Assembly: GCA_045627805.1 (NCBI GenBank)
Contig: JAZQOJ010000207.1
Location: 1 to 12,251, forward strand
Source: UBA1756 sp045627805
Lineage (GTDB): Bacteria; Bacteroidota; Bacteroidia; Bacteroidales; WCHB1-69
Length of the DNA: 12,251 nucleotides
Direction: 5' to 3'
A model generated the notes under the pieces. That model had not been told where the DNA came from, searched no databases, and saw only the letters and a program-made list of their open reading frames with translations. A program made the position numbers and the translations under genes. Positions 6,399 to 12,251 of the stretch are shown here, one piece after another (positions within the stretch are counted from its first letter, which is position 1; every line of letters begins with the position of its first letter).

Positions 6399-6614
6399 AA
6401 TTATTATATTTGGTTTCTTTCTTCTCTATTGAAAATCAATCTTTTCTATCTTACAGCACTCTTTTTACGGCGGGTTTCTCTTTTTGTTACAAAAATTCAA
6501 ATATTTGTTTCTAATCTATAAACATATAATGAATTTCCCTTTCGATTTGTTCATTGATTCGGAGCATCCTCATCGTTTTCTACCCTTATCTTCTTCCTCT
6601 TTTTCGCCCCCATA
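6399..6614. other. Intergenic gap between rodA and dnaN
   Basis: This AT-rich 216-nt spacer probably holds the dnaN promoter. I found no exact minus-strand TAnnTTTG match and no convincing rodA terminator, so read-through from rodA into dnaN is possible. The short plus-strand open frame at 6484-6687 runs into rodA antisense and has no protein-like features. Confidence 0.5.
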
Positions 6615-7874
6615 TCAACTTTCCGCGCTTAATTTAATAAATATGAATAGCAAAATCGTAAATCCCCAAAGTGCTGATCCTCCATAACTTATAAAAGGCA
6701 ATGGGATTCCAATGACGGGTACCAGTCCGATGGTCATTCCAATATTGATGACCAAATGGAAGAAAAATACCGACGCTACGCCGTACCCGTATATTCGCGT
6801 AAATTCGTTTCTGCTTTTTTCAGCAAGAAGTATGGTCCTGATTATTAATGCCATAAAAAGTCCGATGACAGTCAGACTGCCGATGAAGCCGAATTCTTCT
6901 CCGATACTGCAGAAGATGAAGTCGGTGCTTTGTTCGGGCACGAAGTTGAGTTTGGTTTGGGTGCCTTTGAGGTAGCCCTTGCCGAAGAATCCGCCCGATC
7001 CGATGGCGATTTTCGACTGGTTGAGGTTGAAATCGGCGCCTTTCGGGTCGGCGCTTTTCCCGAAAATCGTGTCAATACGTTGCCTCTGGTGGTCTTGCAG
7101 CACATTGTTGTAAACGATGTTGACGGCGAAGACAAACGTCACCATACTGGCGAAGACGATGAAACTGCGGATGATGTTTTTCTTGTTCCCGTTAAAGAAG
7201 ATGCAGGCCACAATGAGCAGCACCAGAAGGAAAGCCAGGGTGTAGAGTTCGTTGAAGCAGATAGTGAAGATGAAGAGTATGATGGCGAGGATGCCGAACA
7301 GGAGCGTTGTCGTGCTGAAACCTTCACGGTAAAAGAGGATGATGAATGAGAAGAAGACGAGCGCGGAGCCCGTGTCTTTTTGCAGAATGGCGATGGCGGA
7401 AGGGATGAGTATCAGTGCGAAGGCGGAGAACCATAGTTTTCGTCGTTCGGAGGCGGTTTTGCCTTCACTGAAGAATTTTGCCAGGGCCAGCGCTGTCGCA
7501 AATTTCGCAAATTCAATGGGTTGTATGGAGAAACTGCCGATTCGGATCCACGCCTTGGCTCCCGAAATCTCGGTGCCAAGGAATACTACGGAGAAGATGA
7601 GTAGCATACAGAATAGGTAAACGTGGTAGGCGTAGCTTTGTATGATTTTGGTGTCGATAAGAAGTATGGAGATGGCGAAAATGCCCGACAGGATAATCCA
7701 AATGAGCTGCCGGCCGTACGACTGGGAGAAGTCGAAAGTGCGTAACTCTGACAGTCCGTCGTAGGAGGCGGAATAGATGGCGAGCCATCCGATGACGACC
7801 AGCGCCACATAGAAGAGCACCAGGTATCGGTCGGGTCCTTTTGATGATTTGCTTCTGTTTTCTATTCCGTACAT
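6615..7874 (-). CDS. rodA: RodA, SEDS peptidoglycan glycosyltransferase of the elongasome
   Basis: The 419-residue polytopic membrane protein polymerises lipid II into glycan strands together with the class B PBP encoded just upstream. Hydrophobic segments run throughout from about residue 18. Family motifs are GAKAWIRIGSFSIQPIEFAKF (105-125), YLKGTQTKLNFVPEQSTDFIF (301-321) and GLVPVIGIPLPFISYGGS (383-400). Asp318 in the TDFIF motif matches the catalytic aspartate of E. coli RodA. Ile120 stands where many members have Ser or Ala in the QPxE motif. It is longer than the roughly 370-residue E. coli protein, with extra hydrophobic sequence before residue 260. The ATG lies inside the end of mrdA (13-nt overlap), which indicates coupled translation. 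Pairing with mrdA favours RodA over FtsW. Confidence 0.95.
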   Translation of the reverse strand: MYGIENRSKSSKGPDRYLVLFYVALVVIGWLAIYSASYDGLSELRTFDFSQSYGRQLIWIILSGIFAISILLIDTKIIQSYAYHVYLFCMLLIFSVVFLGTEISGAKAWIRIGSFSIQPIEFAKFATALALAKFFSEGKTASERRKLWFSAFALILIPSAIAILQKDTGSALVFFSFIILFYREGFSTTTLLFGILAIILFIFTICFNELYTLAFLLVLLIVACIFFNGNKKNIIRSFIVFASMVTFVFAVNIVYNNVLQDHQRQRIDTIFGKSADPKGADFNLNQSKIAIGSGGFFGKGYLKGTQTKLNFVPEQSTDFIFCSIGEEFGFIGSLTVIGLFMALIIRTILLAEKSRNEFTRIYGYGVASVFFFHLVINIGMTIGLVPVIGIPLPFISYGGSALWGFTILLFIFIKLSAES

Positions 7875-9688
7875 TCTGTTTTTTTAATAAGTCGTAGCGA
7901 AGTCATTCGCTTTTCCAAGTCGGTTCTTTTCACTTCGCGGTTGAGATAGTATTCCACGATCAAGCTGGCGATGGGTGCCGCCACGGTGCCGCCCCATCCG
8001 CCATTTTCAACGAGGACGAAAACGGCGATTTTGGGCTGCGATACGGGGGCGAAGCAGGCGAAAACGGAATGGTCGGCACCGTGCGGGTTTTGCGCCGTGC
8101 CCGTCTTGCCCGCGATCTCAATTCCGTCGATTTTAGCCAGCGTTCCCGTTCCTTGCGCAATCGCAAGACGCATCCCTTCAATCACAGGGGCAAAGTATTG
8201 CGGCTCGATGCCGCTGTTGATTCGCTGCGTGTATCGCCGATTGGGCGTGTTTTTTGTTCCAATCGCCTTGATGATGTGTGGTCGGACATAGTATCCGCGG
8301 TTCGCGATGATGGCAATCAGGTTGGCCATCTGGATGGGGGTGCTTCCCACTTCGCCCTGCCCGATTCCCATCGAAACGATGGAGTTTCCGTTCCAATGCC
8401 CTTTGTATTTCTTGTCGAAATATTCCACACTGGGAATGATGCCTTTCGATTCGTGGGGAAGGTCGGTGTTGAATTTCTGTCCGAAGCCCATCTGGTTGAT
8501 ATGGTTTTTCCACGCCTGATATCCGTTTTGAATGTTGCGGTATTTACGGTTGGAAACGGTATTGTAAAAGGCACGGCAGAAATAAGTATTGCACGAGTGC
8601 TGTACAGCGGAAACCAAGTTGGTGGGGCCGCTATGGTGGCATCCCACGACGTGGTTCCCAATGCTATAACCTCCATTGCAGCCGTAAACGGTGTATTGCG
8701 AAAGCACGCCTTCTTGTTCGGCAATGAGTCCGTTGGCCAGTTTGAAAGTGGAGCCCGGAGGATAGCAGGCCTTCAGCGCGCGGTTGAAGAGCGGCACGTT
8801 CACGCTGTCGCGGAACAGCTTTGAGTAGTTCTTGCTTCTGTTTTTTCCAACTAAAAGGTTCGGATCGTAACTGGGCGATGAAACGATGCACAGGATTTCG
8901 CCCGTGGCGGGTTCAATGGCCACAATGCTGCCTTTTTTCCCTTCCATCAGTTTTTCGCCGTACTGCTGCAATTCCATATCCAAGGTGCTCCACAGCGGAC
9001 TTCCGGGAACGGCGGCGATATCTTCCTCTCCATTCTTGTACGGTCCTTGCTCGCGGTTGCGCACGTCCACCAGCACCATTCGCTTGCCTTTCACGCCGCG
9101 CAACTCTTCCTCGTACGATTTCTCAATTCCGCTGATTCCGATGTAGTCGCCCAACTGGTAATAGCTGTCTTCGCGCAGCTGCTCGTCGGTGACTTCCCCG
9201 ATGTAGCCCAGAATGTGAGCCGCCGCGGGAATGGGGTAGTTTCGCAAAATGCGGTTCTGCACGAAAAAACCGTGAAATTTGTGCATTTTTTCCTGCAAAT
9301 AGCCGAAATCCTCTTTCGACATCTGTTGCTCAATGGCGGAGGGAAGAATGGGCGAGTAGGTCTTGGCCTTCTCCAGCCGCTTGATGAGCTCTTCCTTGTC
9401 GATTTCCAAAATGTTGCAAAGGTCGGTGGTGTCGAAATCCTTCACGTCTTTGGGAATGACCATCAGGTCGTAAGCCACTTCGTTGCACACAATGAGAGAG
9501 TCGTTGCGGTCGTAAATCATTCCGCGCGGAGGTGTGATGGTGATCTCCCGGATGGCATTTTTCGCCGCTTTCTCTTTGTACGAGCTGTCAACCACTTGCA
9601 AAACGAACAAGCGGATGAGGTACACGCCGACAATCAACAGCATGAAGCCAATAATAGTGCTTTTTCTCTGTTGAAAAACCGAACTCAT
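7862..9688 (-). CDS. mrdA: Penicillin-binding protein 2, elongasome transpeptidase
   Basis: The 608-residue class B PBP cross-links peptidoglycan during side-wall growth in the periplasm and works with RodA. One N-terminal membrane anchor spans about 11-31. The pedestal domain contains RGMIYDRN (55-62), the GYIGEV region near 161 and the GISGIEKSYEEELRG motif (184-198). The transpeptidase domain carries the nucleophile motif S313-T-F-K316, S365-C-N367 and K528-T-G530, followed by TAQNP. All three motifs are intact. Its ATG shares one base with the stop of the prenyl synthase (TAATG) and its 3' end overlaps rodA, so translation of the three is probably coupled. In many Bacteroidota mreC and mreD precede mrdA; here the prenyl synthase takes that place. 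Confidence 0.96.
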   Translation of the reverse strand: MSSVFQQRKSTIIGFMLLIVGVYLIRLFVLQVVDSSYKEKAAKNAIREITITPPRGMIYDRNDSLIVCNEVAYDLMVIPKDVKDFDTTDLCNILEIDKEELIKRLEKAKTYSPILPSAIEQQMSKEDFGYLQEKMHKFHGFFVQNRILRNYPIPAAAHILGYIGEVTDEQLREDSYYQLGDYIGISGIEKSYEEELRGVKGKRMVLVDVRNREQGPYKNGEEDIAAVPGSPLWSTLDMELQQYGEKLMEGKKGSIVAIEPATGEILCIVSSPSYDPNLLVGKNRSKNYSKLFRDSVNVPLFNRALKACYPPGSTFKLANGLIAEQEGVLSQYTVYGCNGGYSIGNHVVGCHHSGPTNLVSAVQHSCNTYFCRAFYNTVSNRKYRNIQNGYQAWKNHINQMGFGQKFNTDLPHESKGIIPSVEYFDKKYKGHWNGNSIVSMGIGQGEVGSTPIQMANLIAIIANRGYYVRPHIIKAIGTKNTPNRRYTQRINSGIEPQYFAPVIEGMRLAIAQGTGTLAKIDGIEIAGKTGTAQNPHGADHSVFACFAPVSQPKIAVFVLVENGGWGGTVAAPIASLIVEYYLNREVKRTDLEKRMTSLRLIKKTECTE

Positions 9689-10650
9689 TATTTCTTGCGG
9701 GTGCTTAATTCAACAGCGAGGTCAAGGAAGGGCTGTTTGGCAGCTTCGTCGCCGACTTCAATTTTGCGGATTTCTGCGTGGGCTTTTTCAGCGAAATCTT
9801 TTATCAGTTCTTCTGTCTTTTTCCTGATCTCCAATTGGTTGTAAATAGATGTGACGGCTGCGAACTTTTCTTTTTCATCAAAATCAGTGGAAGAAAAATA
9901 GTGTAAAAGTTCTTTGCGCTGTTCTTCGTTGGCATCTTGCAACGCGCGCAAGTACAGGTAGGTTTTTTTGTTCTCGCGAATGTCGCCGCCCACATTTTTC
10001 CCGAAGACAGCATCGTCGCCATAAACGTCGAGAAGGTCATCTTCCAGTTGGAAGGCCAGCCCAACGTAGATGCCGAATTGGTAGATGGCTTCCTGATCGT
10101 GCTCCGAAGCGCCGGCCAACACAGCACCCGCCTTTAAGCAGCCGGCCAGCAGTACGGCCGTCTTGTAGCGGATCATCCGGATGTAGTCGTCAATGGTTAC
10201 GTTCGCCTCCGTCTCAAAGTCCAAATCCTTTTGCTGACCTTCGCAAATTTCAATGGATGTCTGTGCCAGCAGTCGGGTCAGCGTTATGATGACTTCGGGG
10301 CTGGCGGGCGTGTTGAGTATCTGCTGGATGGCCATCGTGGCGAGGGCGTCGCCCGACAGAATGGCGATGTTGCCGTTCCAGTTGCGGTAAACAGTGGGTT
10401 TCCCGCGGCGGATGGGCGCATTGTCCATAATGTCGTCGTGGATGAGCGTGAAATTGTGCAGCATTTCAAATGCTGACGCAGGATAGAGAGCCGCCTGTTC
10501 GTCTGCCCCGAAAAAGCGCGCCGACATCAGTAGCAGGCGTGGGCGCAAACGCTTCCCGCCTTGCGACAAAGTGTAGTGGATGGGTTCGTATAAGTTGATG
10601 GGCTCACGTTTGGTTGTGAGCTGCTCAAAAATTTCTTCTATGTTTTTCAC
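9688..10650 (-). CDS. Polyprenyl (isoprenyl) diphosphate synthase
   Basis: The 320-residue trans-prenyltransferase condenses isopentenyl diphosphate onto allylic diphosphates in the cytoplasm. Visible motifs are GGKRLRP (31-37), the first aspartate-rich motif D72-D-I-M-D76 followed by RRGKPT, the second D204-D-L-L-D208, and GGDIRENKKT (221-230). The first motif is plain DDxxD without the two-residue insert of IspA-type enzymes, and Phe67 lies five residues before it. That bulky residue can limit chain length, but I cannot tell a C15/C20 enzyme from a longer-chain one. The start appears to be GTG (10648-10650), 16 nt after the preceding gene; the frame is open further upstream, so another start is possible. 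Its TAATG junction couples it to mrdA. Confidence 0.93.
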   Translation of the reverse strand: MKNIEEIFEQLTTKREPINLYEPIHYTLSQGGKRLRPRLLLMSARFFGADEQAALYPASAFEMLHNFTLIHDDIMDNAPIRRGKPTVYRNWNGNIAILSGDALATMAIQQILNTPASPEVIITLTRLLAQTSIEICEGQQKDLDFETEANVTIDDYIRMIRYKTAVLLAGCLKAGAVLAGASEHDQEAIYQFGIYVGLAFQLEDDLLDVYGDDAVFGKNVGGDIRENKKTYLYLRALQDANEEQRKELLHYFSSTDFDEKEKFAAVTSIYNQLEIRKKTEELIKDFAEKAHAEIRKIEVGDEAAKQPFLDLAVELSTRKK

Positions 10651-10666
10651 TACTTCAGTTTTTTGA

Positions 10667-11125
10667 TTAGAAACGACGTGCCTTTTCTTCTTTGCGAATG
10701 GCCTCCTGCTGCAATACCGTTGTGCGATTGAAGGTGTCGAAAACGGGGCTGGCTTCTATTTCCAGTCTCAATTCCTTGCCATCCTGAAGCAATTCGCACT
10801 TGTCGGTGAGCGTGGCAACGGTGTACGCCGTGGTGTCGGCATCCTCCAATTTGGCATTGGAAATCCATTGTGCAACTTCTTGCAACTCATTGAAATTCAG
10901 TACCTGCACGGAAATTTTGTCGGCATCAATGAAAAAACTGATGGAGAATGTGGAATCCTGGCTGTTGCTGCTTCTTTCCAAAAGCGATACCAGCTCGTGC
11001 ATCCCGAAAGAGATTACGCCGAATTGGTCTTCCAGATGGTAGGTATCGCAAATGTTCTCGCACGCCTTCAAAACCTCATTCTGGGCGTTGTGAAGCGTAA
11101 TGTGTTCTAATTCAATATTATACAT
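10667..11125 (-). CDS. Small hypothetical protein, possible degenerate GHKL/anti-sigma-like fold
   Basis: I do not firmly recognise this 152-residue protein. It has no signal peptide or membrane segment. The order of elements (N-terminal strand; long helices at about 13-50 including FGMHELVSLLERSS; strands STFSISFFIDADKISVQVLNF at about 58-78; then SNAKLEDADTTAYTVATLTDKCELLQDGKELRLEIE) resembles a histidine-kinase-type ATPase or RsbW-like domain. In that reading the E-x(3)-N box is reduced to HELVS and no DxGxG loop is visible, so ATP binding is doubtful. The last 15 residues are charged (EEAIRKEEKARRF-type). It lies 27 nt after the DUF4175-like gene and 16 nt before the prenyl synthase, and is probably in the same operon. 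Confidence is high that it is a gene and low for the fold. Confidence 0.7.
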   Translation of the reverse strand: MYNIELEHITLHNAQNEVLKACENICDTYHLEDQFGVISFGMHELVSLLERSSNSQDSTFSISFFIDADKISVQVLNFNELQEVAQWISNAKLEDADTTAYTVATLTDKCELLQDGKELRLEIEASPVFDTFNRTTVLQQEAIRKEEKARRF

Positions 11126-11152
11126 AATTTCTATATTTTTTTCTATACTATA

Positions 11153-12251
11153 TTATTCTATATTGTAAAAATATTGGTTGACTTTTTCTTTGTAATAGTA
11201 ATTGAGGTTGGCGGGAATGGTTTTGAGCATTTCCGTCTGCTGCTGTGTTTTGCGGTCCATATTCCATTCCTTTGGAGGATTGGGATTGCGGATGTCGCGG
11301 CCTTCCGTGCTTTCGCGCTTCTCGTCCTGGTCGCGCTGCATTTGCGCCCGTTCGCTCTCCAGCATCCTCGTCTCGATTTTCTTCTGTCGGTTGATGGTCT
11401 CGGTGTTGATGATGCGGTTCACGAGATCTTTCTCCGTTTTTTCCATATCCTGAATCATCTGTTCAATCGACTTGTCGCCGACGCCGTTTTTCGATTTCAA
11501 TCCGTCTTGGTATTCCTGCATCATTCGGCGGATGGCTTCCTGCTGCGCCGCCATTCGGGCTAGCTGTTCGCTCATTTGCTGACCGCCTTGCCCCTGCTTG
11601 CCTTCCTGTTTGCCTTGCTCCATTGAGCGCTTGAGTGCTTCCATCTGGCGGTTGAGTTGCTGTTGCAGTTCACGGGCCGACTTGGTTTTGCCTTTGCCGC
11701 CGGGCTTGTTGCACGAGCCGTTTCCGCTCTTCTTGTTTTTGCAGTTTTTGCATTCGCTCTGCTTTTGTTTCATCTCCTTCATCGATTCCGCAAGCATCAG
11801 GGCGAGATTGTTCATAGAGGTCATCGCGAACTGCTGCTGGCTGAGGCAGTTGTTGAATTTGCGGTCGTTGAGCGAGACGAGGGCGGCTGCGAGGTAGTCG
11901 TCAATTTTGCTTACTTCTTCCTGGATGAAGGGTTTCACGGCCAATTGACGGCGGGCGAGCGCATCCAGCGAGTCGGCAATCATCTGCATATTCTCGCGTA
12001 TGTTGTGTTGGGTGCGTATCACTTCGGTGAGGCGCGGCGAACCACTGCGCAGCGGCTTCAATGTGTTCATATTATCTTCCTGATTGAAAGATATTTGCAT
12101 TAAATTATCCAGAATTTGCCGCAACGCTTCAATGTCTTCCGCCAAGTTCTCTTCCTCGTTTTCCAGCATATTCATTTCCATCTGGTCGGCCATCTCTTCC
12201 ATCTTTTCGCCTGCATCCTGTTGGCTCCCAGCGGCTTTGCTCTTGTTGTTT
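11153..12251 (-). CDS. DUF4175-like coiled-coil protein, C-terminal part (gene runs off the window)
   Basis: The frame stays open to the right edge, with 16 sense codons before the first visible ATG at 12202, so this is the C-terminal 365 residues of a longer protein. The sequence is highly charged and Gln/Met/Lys-rich helix, with MEEMADQMEMNM, LAEDIEALRQILDNLMQISF and many heptad-like stretches. A Gly/Lys/Cys-rich linker (CKNCKNKKSGNGSC) sits in the middle, and the protein ends NYYYKEKVNQYFYNIE. This matches my memory of the C-terminal half of the large Bacteroidota DUF4175 proteins, which begin with membrane segments that would lie outside this window. The function is unknown. It heads the visible part of the leftward cluster, 27 nt before the next gene. 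Confidence 0.8.
   Translation of the reverse strand, partial: NNKSKAAGSQQDAGEKMEEMADQMEMNMLENEEENLAEDIEALRQILDNLMQISFNQEDNMNTLKPLRSGSPRLTEVIRTQHNIRENMQMIADSLDALARRQLAVKPFIQEEVSKIDDYLAAALVSLNDRKFNNCLSQQQFAMTSMNNLALMLAESMKEMKQKQSECKNCKNKKSGNGSCNKPGGKGKTKSARELQQQLNRQMEALKRSMEQGKQEGKQGQGGQQMSEQLARMAAQQEAIRRMMQEYQDGLKSKNGVGDKSIEQMIQDMEKTEKDLVNRIINTETINRQKKIETRMLESERAQMQRDQDEKRESTEGRDIRNPNPPKEWNMDRKTQQQTEMLKTIPANLNYYYKEKVNQYFYNIE

Noticed and set aside
8069..8824. Plus-strand open frame of 251 codons opposite mrdA
   Set aside because: mrdA is intact with all three catalytic motifs in the other strand; this frame is a shadow of its codon pattern.
9047..9844. Plus-strand open frame of 265 codons opposite mrdA and the prenyl synthase
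   Set aside because: It spans the junction of two well-supported genes and has no recognisable features.

Overview
The window looks chromosomal and comes from a member of the Bacteroidota, probably Bacteroidales. Four things point there: a type IX secretion (Por) C-terminal sorting domain; a BtuG-like surface lipoprotein; a DUF4175-type coiled-coil protein; and AT-rich leaders without clear Shine-Dalgarno sequences, two of them with a match to the Bacteroidota -7 promoter element TAnnTTTG. The species cannot be named from the sequence. No rRNA, tRNA, CRISPR array, transposase or integrase gene was recognised.

Left part (1-5155): a vitamin B12-responsive surface module lies between two direct copies of a non-coding repeat. 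Copy 1 (1-754) starts at or before the window edge and carries a roughly 290-nt insert packed with hairpins. Copy 2 (4714-5155) lacks that insert. Between them are a well-conserved cobalamin riboswitch (about 865-1030), a T9SS-sorted protein with two tandem domains (1145-3031), a BtuG-like beta-propeller lipoprotein (3057-4112), and a convergent PepSY-like secreted protein (4543-4115, minus strand). The riboswitch and gene content imply that the first two genes are repressed when cobalamin is plentiful and help capture corrinoids at the cell surface. No BtuB transporter is present in the window.

Right part (5199-12251): a compact minus-strand cluster of core genes is read right to left. It starts with a DUF4175-like protein cut by the window edge, then a small protein with a possible GHKL-like fold, a polyprenyl diphosphate synthase, mrdA (PBP2), rodA, and after a 216-nt gap dnaN (DNA polymerase sliding clamp), which ends in an intrinsic terminator. 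The genes from the synthase to rodA overlap (1 nt, then 13 nt), so they are very probably one operon. PBP2 and RodA form the elongasome transpeptidase/glycosyltransferase pair, and the prenyl synthase belongs to isoprenoid supply, possibly for lipid carriers or quinones.

The parts most worth following are the riboswitch-controlled T9SS protein of unknown function, the repeat pair that brackets the B12 module, and the palindrome array inserted in only one of the two copies.
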